Source: Hippasteria phrygiana
Taxonomy: Eukaryota > Echinodermata > Asteroidea > Valvatida > Goniasteridae
Direction of reading: 5' to 3'
Assembly (NCBI GenBank): GCA_037893225.1
Contig: JAZGUH010000197.1
Location: 1,054,001 to 1,118,000 of the forward strand
DNA length: 64,000 nucleotides
The translations under genes and the position numbers were made by a program. Of the stretch, positions 10,046-21,738 are shown piece after piece. The first letter of the stretch is position 1, and each line of letters starts with the position of its first letter. The notes beneath the pieces are model-generated. The model worked only from the letters and a program-made list of their open reading frames with translations. It was not told the origin of the DNA and made no database searches.

Positions 10046-12626
10046 AGTTCTGACCAAAATCCCATAGACTTTGTACACGAATTTTGTCGGCGGCACTTTA
10101 GGTCTTAAAAAACCTCAGAACCTAACCAAACTTACATCAAACATAGACCCTAAGCTGAAATTGTATGTCGTAGAGTGACGTCATGATGACGTCATCACGT
10201 GTCACGTGACGTCATCCTAAATGTGCGTTTTTCAAGGGCCCATATCTAGAGAACGGTATATCTAATTTCCTTCAAACCTGGTATGTTGGTAGGCTAGCTC
10301 GTGTTATAGATGAAAATTGACGTGACGTCATGATGACGTCATCATGCGATTTTATAGTAATTTTTAAGTTTTTGAACTTTAAAGTTTCTTAAAGCCATAT
10401 CTCACCAACAGAACATGCTAAATTCAAAATTCTTTTTGTAATAGCTCTGTTAGCTCCTATATTCTTTCACATAAATGTGAAAAATGTGTGACGTCATCAT
10501 GACGTCATCAAAAATATGCTTTTTTGAAACACATAAGGGTACGGACGATCGTCATAAAAATTAGTGTGCAGGTAGATAATGCTACTAGGATGTTAAATCC
10601 GAGGTGACGTCATGATGACGTCATCGGCTGATTTTCTATGAATTTTTAGTTCTATCCCAAATCCCATAGACTTTGTACACGAATTTTGTACGGGACACTT
10701 TGGTCACTAAACAACATCAGATCTTAATCAAACTTAACACAAACAGGGACCCTAAGCTGAAAATGTATGCCAAAACGTGACGTCATGATGACGTCATCAC
10801 GTGTCATGTGACGTCATCTTAAAGGTGCATTTTGGAAGGGCCCATATCTAGAGAACGGTAGGTCCGATTGCCTTCAAACCAGGTATGTTGGTATGGTAGA
10901 TCGTGTTATAGATGAAAATTGAGGTGACGTCATGATGACGTCATCATACGATTTTACAGTAATATTAAAGTTTTTGAACTTCAAAGTTTCTTAAAGCCAT
11001 ATCTCATCAACAGAACATGCTAAATTCAAAATTCTTTTTGTAATAGCTTTGTTAGCTCCTATATTCTTTCACATAAATGTGAAAAATGTGTGACGTCATC
11101 ATGACGTCATCAAAAATATGCTTTTTTGAAACACATATAAGGGTAGGGACGATCGTTATAAAAATTAGTGTGCAGGTAGATAGTGCTACTAGCATGTTAA
11201 ATCCGAGGTGACGTCATGATGACGTCATCGGCTGATTTTCTATGATTATTTTAGTTCTATCCCAAATCCCATAGACTTTGTACACGAATTTTGTACAGGA
11301 CACTTTGGTCACTAAGCAACATCAGATCTTAATCAGGCTTAACACAAACAGAGACCCTAAGCTGAAAATGTATGCCGAAACGTGACGTCATGATGACGTC
11401 ATCACGTGTCATGTGACGTCATCTTAAAGGTGCATTTTTCAAGGGCCCATATCTAGAGAACGGTACGTCCGATTGCCTTCAAACCAGGTATGTTGGTATG
11501 GTAGCTCGTGTTATAGATAAAAATTGAGGTGACGTCATGATGACGTCATCATACAGTTTTACAGTAATATTAAAGTTTTTGAACTTCAAAGTTTCCTAAA
11601 GCCATATCTCATCAACAGAACACGCTAAATTCAAAATTCTTTTTGTAATAGCTTTGTTAGCTCCTATATTCTTTCACATAAATGTGAAAAATGTGTGACG
11701 TCATCATGACGTCATCAAAAATATGCTTTTTTGAAACACATATAAGGGTAGGGACGATCGTCATAAAAATTAGTGTGCAGGTAGATAATGCTACTAGGAT
11801 GTTAAATCCGCGGTGACGTCATGATGACGTCATCGGCTGATTTTCTATGAATTTTTAGTTCTATCCCAAATCCCATAGACTTTGTACACGAATTTTGTAC
11901 GGGACACTTTGGTCACTAAACAACATCAGATCTTAATCAAACTTAACACAAACAGGGACCCTAAGCTGAAAATGTATGCCAAAACGTGACGTCATGATGA
12001 CGTCATCACGTGTCATGTGACGTCATCTTAAAGGTGCATTTTGGAAGGGCCCATATCTAGAGAACGGTAGGTCCGATTGCCTTCAAACCAGGTATGTTGG
12101 TATGGTAGATCGTGTTATAGATGAAAATTGAGGTGACGTCATGATGACGTCATCATACAGTTTTACAGTAATATTAAAGTTTTTGAACTTCAAAGTTTCC
12201 TAAAGCCATATCTCATCAACAGAACACGCTAAATTCAAAATTCTTTTTGTAATAGCTTTGTTAGCTCCTATATTCTTTCACATAAATGTGAAAAATGTGT
12301 GACGTCATCATGACGTCATCAAAAATATGCTGTTTTGAAACACATATAAGGGTAGGGACGATCGTCATAAAAATTAGTGTGTAGGTAGATAGTGCTACTA
12401 GCATGTTAAATCCGAGGTGACGTCATGATGACGTCATCGGCTGATTTTCTATGATTATTTTAGTTCTATCCCAAATCCCATAGACTTTGTACACGAATTT
12501 TGTACGGGACACTTTGGTCACTAAGCAACATCAGATCTTAATCAGGCTTAACACAAACAGAGACCCTAAGCTGAAAATGTATGCCGAAACGTGACGTCAT
12601 GATGACGTCATCACGTGTCATGTAAC
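10046..12626. repeat. 603-bp satellite array, TGACGTCA-rich, dimeric order
   Basis: The phrase ATCCCATAGACTTTGTACAC recurs at 10059, 10661, 11266, 11870 and 12475, giving periods of 602, 605, 604 and 605 bp. Units alternate in type: A units carry ...CACTAAACAAC... and B units ...CACTAAGCAAC..., and both like-to-like distances are exactly 1209 bp. The array therefore grew by duplicating a dimer. Each full unit has nine exact TGACGTCA palindromes, mostly as pairs spaced TGACGTCATGATGACGTCA. The first unit is more diverged than the others. No coding sequence is evident; the 12615-13055 reading frame starts inside the array and is not convincing. Confidence 0.92.
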
Positions 12627-13250
12627 ATGAACTTAAAGGTCAAGTATGGAGTACGAAATGTGAATCATAAAATAATCTCAGATCTTAAACATAGCAAAGA
12701 CATAGACCTTCTGATAATTTATGTTAAAGAAAAAAAGAAAACGGAAAAGCCATGCGTATGTTTACAACAGACGCAAAATTTTCGGCTTTTCCGCTACAGC
12801 AGCAAAGCCTTGGTTTTTGTTCTGTTCGCGCGATTGTGTAGTTTAGTACACTTTCGCCCAGGCATGAACACAATCTACTTGAAAATTGTTCGTTTTGCCA
12901 CATTCAGAACAAAGGGCCACGTCCAAGAACATCTCCAGGTTTTTTTTTTAATGAAATCGTTAGCTCAGAGGTCAAAAACACATGATTACACAATACCCAG
13001 CTTCACACGGATATATAACTGGTGGGAGAGTAGGAGCTGGTTCGAAATTGACTGAGCCAAAACATGACACAACGGGTGGAAAATCATATTTTCCGCCTTA
13101 AAAAACCTTTCCAAATCACAAAAGCACGTGTCATTGGGATTCAGAGAAGTCTACTTTAGTGACAAAAAAGGCTTTTGGAATAATCAAATACTCCAGGAGC
13201 TAACATGAACACAATTAATACACAAATCCTAAACTACACAATACCCACTT
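12627..13250. other. Unassigned sequence between satellite blocks
   Basis: About 620 bp that does not match the satellite unit. A 146-codon frame crosses it but shows no recognisable domain and begins within the repeat. Nothing else is seen. Confidence 0.5.
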
Positions 13251-13810
13251 TTTTGGTTTCTTCTTAAACACGAATTTTGTCTACGGCACTTTAGTCACTA
13301 AACAACATCAGATCTTATTCAAACTTAATACAAACATAGACCCTAATCTGAAATTGTGTGCCGAAAAGTGACATCATGATGACGTCATTATGTGTCACGT
13401 GATGTCATCTTAAAGGCGCATTTTTCAAGGCCCATATCAAGAGAACCGTAAGTCCAATTGCATTCAAACCTGGTATGTTGCTAGACAAGTACGTTATAAA
13501 TAAAAATTGAGGTGACGTCATAATGACGTCATCATATGATTTTTATAGTAATTTCAAAGTTTTAACATTAAAGATTCTTAAAACCATATCTCATCAACAG
13601 AACATATGTTAAATTCAAAATTCTTTTTGTAATAGCTTTGTTAGCTCGTACATTCTTTTATATAAATGCGAAAAATTTCTGAGGTCATAATGACGTCATC
13701 AAAGGCATGATTTCTTGAAAGACATATAAGGGTAGACCATGTCTAATCGTCATGAAACTTGGTGGTTAGGTAGATTTGTCACTAGTTTACAAAATTCGAA
13801 ATAACATCAT
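13251..13810. repeat. Decayed copy of the 603-bp satellite unit
   Basis: The same order of phrases as in the array is found (CACGAATTTTGT, GGCACTTTAGTCACTAAAC, then AAAATTGAGGTGACGTCA and so on) with many substitutions and several broken TGACGTCA sites. It is an older unit left outside the homogenised array. Confidence 0.8.
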
Positions 13811-16752
13811 AAAAACATATGGAAAAGCCCTATGTTCTTAAAAACATAGACCTCTAGTTTTCAGTGGTATTGTGTGCGCATGCGCATTGGAAATCCATGT
13901 ACATTGTAGGTAACGAAGGTGATTATTTTCTGTAATAGAACCCCAAAACATATAACCAAAGAGACAATTGGTTATTCAGCCAAAACACGCCACTGTGTAA
14001 AACATTGTTGGAACTTTCCGTCCCAGACACTGCACGCCCAAAAAGTTAACTGCAAATGCGGCGGTGTAAGCAAAACTTCAAAGGCCTTTCTGGTAGAATA
14101 GCAGCCACTGGAGTATCGGGTTACCAAGTCGAGCTCCACAATTAGGTCTTTCCACTGCAAGGCAGAACACTGGATGATTGGAGAATGGATTCAACTGTGA
14201 ATGCGGTTGTTTTTCTTTGAGAGGCTTTTTGCAAACATTAAGAACATTAGGGGGAATACCGCGGTATTGAAATTCAAAACCGAGTTCGCCGGTATTTTGG
14301 TATTTATGGATCGTCAGTCGGTATTGTCCGGTATTAAAAAAAAAACATCACTATACGGTAATACCGAAATACCGCCCAAGCCTACAGGGTGGCCCTAAAA
14401 ATTCAACAATTTCCAACAAAACTGTCTTAGGGGCACTAAACAAGCTCAAGTCATCAATTGCAATTAAAGCCATTGAGCATACATGTACATGTACCTAATA
14501 CAAAACTGAATTTAAAATAAATTGGAGAATATTTGTGATTTTAAGAAATGGCGTAAATGGCATGTGTAGCATACATTTTGTACCTTATGACCGACAAATC
14601 TGTAGGCCCTCATTTGGGGCTTGAAATTCCAGACCATTAGGCAGGAATCCATGGACCCTGAAGCTGTTGGTAAAAAAAAATAGGAAAAGAACAATCCATC
14701 AAAAGCAAGCAAAAGACATGAAAGATGGTAGTAGATTGCAACAGATTTTAAAAGGATTTGTGGTTTGTAGTTTGTCCATTGTGGTTTGTTTGACAAATGT
14801 TAAAAGGGTAAGGGTAAATGCAATATGTACAGGGATGTTAATTCAATCATTCAACTTAGTTGCAAAAACCCTCCTATACTTATAACTATCACAGCCTATC
14901 AAAAACTCTAAACACCAACTCTCTCAGTTTGTGTGTGTTTCAACCTGTCATTTGATAGGTTTGATCTGTACAGCAGCTGGGTCGATTTTGGCCCTGAGAA
15001 CAGGAGGGTTTTAAAGTTAATGTACATTCAACCCTACCGGTATGTATTCAAGAGTACAAAGGGGTGCTTAAATCTCATCAGACTACATGTACATTGTAAA
15101 GACTGCTTAAATAATTAAGACATCAGATTGTTTAAAACAAGGTCTTTGCCAGGATTTGTATACAGGTGAATGCATTCTCAAATATTTACATTTAAACTGT
15201 ATAAAAATGTACAAATGTATGTGTAATTGAATTTACAGGTAATTAATCTCAAAGATATGTACATACATGTACGTGTACATGTACATACATACATTGTACA
15301 TGTACATACATACATTGTACATGTGTACATGTACACATGTACAATGTATGTGTACTAAAATTTTAAAATCCGTAGATCGAGGAAAAACTCATTCCTCATG
15401 TTCCTGGGTCATTCCATGCCAAATCACCTACATTTCTGAAAGTTGTCAGTGGTCCAACTCAGATTTTGTTGAAACTTTTTCTGAATGTACACTTAGAACA
15501 TGTTTCATGAACACATGCACAATTTTAGTGTCCAACTCCAGGTGGTTTCTGAGATACGACCCCCTGAAATTTCCTACCCTGCCCCTTTTTCCAAATAGTT
15601 GCGCAGATGAAGTTTTTTGCATTTTTGTAGGCCCATCGCGATTCCACTCGGAATCGATTCCGAAAATAAACAAAAAGTAAACAAGCACGAAAAATGCCAA
15701 TAAAGAGGATAGGCCTATTATCTTATTATAGGGGGTAATCACTCTTATAGAAGATAATTTGTCATTAAATATTCATACTGCAGTCACGTTTGGGCATGGA
15801 ACACAAATAAATCAATAAAACTTGCAAATGTAAATCAGACCTCTCCTTTGCGGAGCTATCAACAGAAAAACAGTTGAAACAGTGAGGAGGGTACGCTAAA
15901 CAAAAAACTAGCATTTCCATTTAAATACATTGCTAAAATATATGTGTTTTTTTCTTACATGTAGTTCCAATTGTTTATTTTGTTTATGTGTAAGATCAAC
16001 ATTTTGCAGCGTAATAGTAGTTTCGGAATACATCAAAATTCACCATGGCATGTGCTTTCATTTTGGATGTATGAGTCACGTAATCGCTGCTGGATCGCTG
16101 GTAAACGAAATTAACACTGCATTCCCAATCATCCGCGAACCAGGTAGTACTTGTCATTCATAAAAAGAGGGTTGGCTATTACGCATGCGCATACAAGTCC
16201 TGGAAACTTTTGGCGTTGACTCGCTCTAAACCTTTTTGAAGAACAGGGGGTAGCTGAAAAGTTGGAACATTGCAAAATTCATAGCGACAATTTACATGAA
16301 TACTTTGAATATTTTCCTGTAATTTTCCCGATCTTTTGCCGATCCACATGTCTGAACATTTTGCAAGATAGTGTCAGTCAAACCATGCCCCTTGCCAACA
16401 TGTGAGCATGCATATATGCAGTAGCCCTATTCACAACTTCGCTGTTGTATATACATGTACCATAAGTATAAAATATCACGTGATAGGGTCGTGGGAAGTG
16501 GAAAATGAGACCAACTTGCAAATCGAATGACGGTACGGTCTTTCAGTCAGCACGAGCTCAACCACAAGGGAATTCCCCAAGATGAGAAATAGCTTGCTCA
16601 AGTTTCCCACAAGTGATTGCAAGATTTCCCCACGCTGCTCATGCTCATCTGCGTTTACAACTGTTTTTAAAGGTGAAAATGAATTAAACTGTTGCAAACT
16701 GCTGACTGACTGAATGGACCTGAAATATACAAATAACAAAATTAGCTGGCCT
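13811..16752. other. No gene seen; short repeat remnants
   Basis: AT-rich sequence with no convincing ORF. It holds a small inverted-repeat remnant at 14248-14385 with GGTATT-rich ends (TTAGGGGGAATACC against GGTATTTCGGTATTACC), resembling hAT-type MITE ends, and a TACATG-rich tract at 15256-15352. Confidence 0.5.
15256..15352. repeat. TACATG-rich low-complexity tract
   Basis: Nearly 100 bp built from overlapping ACATGTAC and ACATAC words, with an internal palindrome around GTACATGTGTACATGTACAC. It is the densest example of a motif that recurs across the whole window. Confidence 0.8.
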
Positions 16753-17199
16753 GAACGTTTCGAACTTAAGCAAGTTCTTTCTCAAAGAAAAAAGACAGAG
16801 TACAAGAAACAAACATGTAGGGAACACACATGCATGAGGGGGGTGGGTGGAGAAACACAAAAGAGGGATGCAAAGGAGCCTGGCAGTGGGTAAACATCAA
16901 TTTCAAAGGGATGGGAAAGGACAGCCAGGAAGAAAGGAACAAGGAAGTGTGGTGTAGGGTAAGATGAAGGAGGGGAGGGATTAAGATGAAGGATGAATCT
17001 AGGGAAAGGGGACAAAGGAGTGTAGTGAAGAGGGGGGGGGGGGGGGGGGGGGGGTAATAGGGCAAGAGAAGGAACAAAAGGAAGTGGCAAGGATAAACAG
17101 GAAATGGAAAGACAACCCCATGTGGCCAAGTGGGCAAGAGACCCCAGGTTTGCCAGGAGGATTATCTGTAAACAAATGACAATGGGGGAAAATTAAGAG

Positions 17200-17490
17200 T
17201 TAATCATTCCCTTCCTGGATGTTGAGACCATGTGGTTGAATAGTCCGAAGACGTTTCATCCACACTTTCTCTCTGCTAAGGCGAACTGAGTCCTTGCGGT
17301 GGCCAAGTGATTCTATGCCCTGTAGGATCATATCAGAAATGGAATGGTTAGGCAAGTTGAAGTATGACCAACAGGGGTGTCCATTTTCTTGGTGTTCACA
17401 GTCGATCGATGGCCATAGAAATGCTTTTTGAGCGTGTTCTTGGTCTCCCCGACATACCACAAACCCTGCAAGAAATGAGATATAAGACAT
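17200..17490 (-). pseudogene. GIY-YIG endonuclease of Penelope-like element
   Basis: The minus strand encodes, in a frame next to the open one, GLWYVGETKNTLKK and FYGHRST, which is the GIY-YIG core. After a frame change it reads HFN-like YFNLPNHSISD and then SREKVWMKRL followed by IQPHGLN, the C-terminal part with the catalytic glutamate. It would nick the target for insertion. At least one frameshift near 17380 separates the halves, so it is not functional as it stands. Confidence 0.8.
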
Positions 17491-17568
17491 TATAGAGGTG
17501 TTGCAAGTAATGTTGCCATTGGTTCTGTGAGTAGTGCCAGATGAATGGCCAGAAAAGAAGTCAGACTC

Positions 17569-18284
17569 CTACATGCGAGTCTGGAAAACAACACACCCGG
17601 AATCGCACTTAAAAGTACCATGCTGTGTGGGAGGGGATGCAGCCAAGGTGGGGACCTCGGCTCGAACAATCAGGTCTCGTAGATTGCGGGGGCGCCTATA
17701 AGCCAATTCTGGGTTGTCAGGGGCGGCACGGGCAAGGCAATCTGAAGTATGAAGGATATGATGGTTGTCATTAGTTATTTTACAAAGGAGAGGGAGACTA
17801 GGATGAAAGGTGGTGACCAAGGGAATCTTGGGGTCGGCATTAGTGCTGGGCGTCTTTTTCTTGAGAGCCAAATCTCTGGTGATAGATTTGGCTCTGGCAA
17901 TGAACTTGGCGGGAGCTGTGGCCCCTGGCAACAAAGTTATTCTTCAGTACCTGTACATGATGGAAAAAGTCAGAATTATTAGAACAAATCCTTCTAAGTC
18001 TAAGTGCCTGGCTGAATGCTATGTCTGTCTTGCAATGCCTGGGGTGACAGCTGGAGGAGTGGAGGTACTGGTGGGTGTCTGTGGGTTTAGAATACGGATC
18101 AGTGGTTACCGAGTTGTCTTCCTTGTGGATGGTGACATCCAGGATGTTGGTCTGATGCACTGAATACTCTGATGTAAACTTGATGGTCCTGTGGAAGGAA
18201 TTAATGTGATTAATGTGATTAATGTGATTAATGAAAGTCTCCAGACTGTCCTGATCACTGGTCCAGATGAAAAATACATCGTAA
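17569..18284 (-). pseudogene. Penelope reverse transcriptase, C-terminal half
   Basis: Minus-strand frames give YDVFFIW, then an INH repeat (three tandem copies of ATTAATGTG, an unusual small expansion), FTSEYS, then ILDVTIHKEDNSVTTDPY with KPTDTHQYLH and SCHPRHCK, and later QALRLRRIC. A second frame continues with PLVTTFHPSLP, AYRRPRNLRDLIVRAE and GTFKCDSGC. These are the standard Penelope thumb and linker blocks. A frame change around 17850-17930 separates them. The catalytic box is altered: the expected Y-I-D-D reads I-Y-D across the MITE junction. Confidence 0.85.
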
Positions 18285-18288
18285 ATAT

Positions 18289-18733
18289 GTGACCCACTCC
18301 GAAAAAAGGTATATTATGTCGCAAAATATGAAAAATGAGTTTTATGTATGTTTGAAAAGCCCGCAATGTAAGCTTTCATTTGGTACAAGATAGAGCTCCA
18401 AAGCCCTTTCCGTTCTGAAGTTATTACGTTTTTGCATATTAATTAGTTCTATGGAGTTCAAATTGCACAACAGAGAAAACAGGCTTTGAAATAGCTAGTT
18501 CTAAGGTGGTGCAATGGGAAAAATACCCTCTAAAAAGGTAATTTTTTTCGCTTTATTCACTGAAATCAACATTGTTGTGCACCAAACCTGAAACTTTAGA
18601 TATTTAAGATGTCATTAAAGACAAAAAACAAAAAATGAATTTGGACATAAAATTTCATCCTCTCAACGTTGAAAAGGCCATTACATGTAAATGCATAGCG
18701 CGACTTATATCACCTTTTTCTGGAGCGGGTCAC
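18289..18733. mobile_element. 445-bp MITE nested in the Penelope element
   Basis: The ends are inverted: GTGACCCACTCCGAAAAAAGG on the left and CCTTTTTCTGGAGCGGGTCAC on the right. ATAT flanks both sides (18285-18288 and 18734-18737). Removing it with one ATAT restores a continuous Penelope reading frame across the catalytic box, which proves the insertion point. It has no coding capacity. Confidence 0.85.
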
Positions 18734-18737
18734 ATAT

Positions 18738-18857
18738 ATCTCCACCATACCCAGGGCGACATGGTGTTGAGGCAAGCATGCGCTCTTCGAGGTCGCCCAT
18801 GAAGAGGCATGCAAAGGAGGGGGCCTTTGAGAAAGAACTTGCTTAAGTTCGAAACGT
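18738..18857 (-). pseudogene. Penelope reverse transcriptase upstream of MITE
   Basis: The minus strand reads KAPSFACLFMGDLEERML followed by a short stretch to GGD, where the MITE interrupts it. This is the block normally found just before the catalytic box in Penelope enzymes. The element ends just upstream at the inverted repeat. Confidence 0.75.
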
Positions 18858-20130
18858 CAGGATTTGTTTTTAAAGGTATTGCTTTTATAGCAATTATTTT
18901 TGTTCTGGTATACATTTGAAACTTTGCAGTTACTACTTGCAATATTTAATCCTGGATTTGTTTTAGAAAATCGCCGGTGGTTCATGATCGGTACTTGTTG
19001 GTGGATTTTTGATGCGTGATAGGAAAAGAATATTCCGAAACAAGCTTTTTTCAAAGATGGTTCTGAAAGTTCTCAAATTCTGTAAAGGAATTTTATGAAA
19101 ACCGTTACAATTTTCGGAAACTGCATACAGTTGCCAATCTCCGTTAAAATTCCTCAGATGATACGAACCGGGTACCCAAGTACCCGACCGTTCATGTCAG
19201 GAACCGGTTCCAGATTATGGAATCGAGTACCCGTAGAACTTGTGTACATTATCGAAAAGTAGCTTCCCAGACAATGGAAAAGTAAAGGTTTTTAATTTTT
19301 TTAATTGAATTTTTAAAATTAAAACCCGACTACATGAGAAACCACCACAGATTTCATGTTTATGACACTCACGAAAGTCGACAATAAAGGGAATTTACCA
19401 GTCGTGGTTTTTGTAGTCTGGGCATGGATCGACGAGACATAATACATGTACACACATGTAGGTAATAGTATGCCTCATTCCACAATAAATACAACTGTAT
19501 AAAGCTTCCGGACAACCGTCTTTTGTGATACGCAGGCACACGCCCATGCCGGCACATGCAAAGGCGGAGAAGTGATCATGTTTACTGGACAGGCATGAGA
19601 TTTTTTTAGACTTTTGTCTGAAATCAGACTGCTTGAATCTCAGAGAAATTTATTTGGTACATGTATACATATAAATGCATCTTTCAGAAATTTCATTAAT
19701 TTTCAGACTTGTTCTTAATTGGCAGTTTCATCCCTGACTGGATTATAACCCTAACTCCCTAGTGTCTTTTACTAAGTACTGGACCAAATCCGCCAAAATC
19801 CATCACTGACCCTGCTTCACATACATGTACATGTACATGTACATGTGTAATGCTTTAGGACCAAATCTGCTGAAATCCACCACAAGACCACCACCACCAC
19901 TACACATTGTAGGTGGATTTGTATGGACTTGGTACAATGTACTAATGACTTGCCTACCAAATTCCCAAAAATAGGGAAATTAATTTTGATGGATTTGGGG
20001 AGGTTAGGGTTAATAAAACTTCACGCCACTATAAGCATGTGTCCGTAAGGTTTATTCTTGTTCTCATGTCATATTGGCCTGTTGCCCCTGCTCCATTGTT
20101 TGTCCCGGCTTAGAGCAGCCAATTTGTGAC

Positions 20131-20358
20131 CGGCTCTGGCAAAATTTGATGCTTCTCGGCATTTCCCATTACGCGGTATGGGCCCGCAACGTTTAAATAA
20201 AAAATGGCATCAGTGATACCAAAACCATTTGAAATTTGTGACCAGCTCTAGCAAAACCCAACACTTGGGGTGAAATTTAATATTGGTTTTTTGTTTACGT
20301 TGCGGGCCCATACTGCGTAATGGGAAATGCCGAGAAGCATCGGGTTTTGCCAGAGCCG
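20131..20358. mobile_element. 228-bp foldback MITE
   Basis: Two arms of about 73 bp are near-perfect inverted copies: CGGCTCTGGCAAAA...TTGATGCTTCTCGGC on the left, and GCCGAGAAGCATC...TTTTGCCAGAGCCG on the right. A short centre contains a further diverged copy of the end sequence. No coding capacity. Confidence 0.85.
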
Positions 20359-20865
20359 ATAACATTTAGTGGCATAACAACACTTCAGTCTCGCCTCTAC
20401 AAAGTTTACCAGTGACTGGTTTGATAAACAAATAATAATCGCTTTTAATGTTGTAAATTCCCATCGCCTTTATTGTACAGACTTGTATCTTTCTGCTGAA
20501 TACACCGATGTAGTAGTACTGTCGTGCGCAGTAGCGCGTGCACCCTTTGTTAAGTGCAACAAAGTTTAATTGGAAGTTTTGGGTTGGGTTTCTTTAACGG
20601 GTACCCGGGTACCTGTATTTTTTCCAGTCGGGTACCCGGTTCTTTTACTGCCCGTAAATGCACACCCCTAATGTTACGTCAAAGAAATCGCGGCAGGACT
20701 AAAAATGCGCTGCGCCGGCTGCATTTGTGTTCCACAAACAAAATAGCTCACTTTGTGATATTAAATATCCCGTGGGGCTGTTAAAGAACGGCTTCATCAG
20801 TTTGATTTACTGCATGCTTTTGAAACGGTTTAGGGTTCTTTTTGTAAAAAGAATAAGACTTATTT

Positions 20866-21101
20866 GAAGGCGTGTTGGAGTTAGCTAGTCTTTAAAATCG
20901 TCGCGCGAGGACTGGTATCGGCTACATCAGAGAACCGATTCCTCAAAAAAGTGGAATTGCGATGCCGATTCCGAAGGCGTGTTGGAGTTTGCCAGTTTTC
21001 AAAATCGTCGTGCGAAGACTGGAATCGAAGCTCGGGGAACTGGAATCGGCCACATCACAGAATTGATTCCTCAAAAAAGTGGAATCGCGATGCCGATTCA
21101 G
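20866..21101. repeat. Two-copy tandem duplication, about 110-128 bp
   Basis: GAAGGCGTGTTGGAGTT starts both copies (20866 and 20974), and both end with AAAAAAGTGGAAT-GCGATGCCGATTC. The second copy has a 15-bp insertion. The GGAATCG-rich sequence resembles subterminal repeats of hAT elements. Confidence 0.75.
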
Positions 21102-21738
21102 AGTTTGGAATCGATTCTTATCGATTCCGGCATGGAATCACCCAAGGCTAGTTTGTACCAAGAAATTGCTCCATAGGATGAATGGCATCCATTCTACAAG
21201 ATTCTGCTATCAAAAGTACCATACATGTACATGTACCAGGTTTTGTTTGTAAGATAATGGTCCCCCAAAACCCTTATTTGGGATGATCGACTTCATATTT
21301 TCATATGCATACACACTACATGTACATGTAGGTGCATGCATTTAAGATTAACCAATCACATCCTTTTTGGGGGCGTGGTCAGGGTCTGAATATGGGTCCA
21401 AAAAATTGCAAAAATAAACCCTCCCCCCCCCCACCTCTTCTGATGGGCGGTTCATCTGATAGGCCACTACCCACCCAACTAAAAGTAAAACTTAGGCCCA
21501 CATGTATCTTAAAATACTGTATCCAATCTACATCAGGTACAAAATTCAGGTTGGTATCTGTCACAATTTGATAAAAAAGCTGAGACTATTTGATTGGTAC
21601 TTAGTTTGTTTCTTTTTAGTGGTTTTCAAGGAGAGACCCCAACCTGAATTGTAACTTTTTGTGATTGTATAAAAGGGAAGACCCAATCTGAATTTTTGGG
21701 GTACTGGAAGTTCAATTTAGAATTAGGTTAATCTTTAA

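Larger units (their letters stand above)
16753..18857 (-). mobile_element. Penelope-like retroelement, degenerate
   Basis: Read on the minus strand, the block gives part of a Penelope-type reverse transcriptase, a linker and a GIY-YIG endonuclease, with several frameshifts. The two ends carry a nearly perfect inverted repeat of about 33 bp (GAACTTAAGCAAGTTC-like cores at 16753-16787 and 18825-18857). A 445-bp MITE interrupts the catalytic block. Penelope elements often have complex terminal repeats, and an inverted arrangement fits. The copy is 5' truncated, since the reverse transcriptase begins only shortly before its catalytic box. Confidence 0.85.
18858..21734. other. No gene seen; fragments of hAT-like and foldback repeats
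   Basis: No convincing ORF. GGGTACCCG-rich sequences at 19160-19240 and 20590-20660 resemble the subterminal parts of hAT-type elements, and the right one ends in TGCACACCCCTAA, as such ends often do. A foldback lies at 20131-20358 and a tandem duplication at 20866-21101. Confidence 0.5.

Noticed and set aside
9857..10108. Polyserine and polyglutamate reading frames
   Set aside because: They are translations of the (CTT)n microsatellite.
10046..12626. CRISPR-like array
   Set aside because: Units are 603 bp without short spacers, and the sequence is clearly eukaryotic satellite.
12615..13055. 146-codon frame after the satellite
   Set aside because: It begins inside the satellite, shows no domain and has no supporting context.
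13919..14160. Opposed frames near 14000
   Set aside because: No domain, no splice context and no start context; probably chance.
16766..17137. Proline- and leucine-rich frames on the minus strand
   Set aside because: They are translations of a purine-rich, low-complexity strand at the end of the Penelope element, with a G-run.
16753..18857. Hammerhead ribozyme in the Penelope terminal repeats
   Set aside because: A stem followed by GAAAC and GTC is present (TTAAGTTCGAAACGTC), which fits the 3' half of the core, but the CTGATGA box is not found at the expected place. A covariance-model scan would decide.
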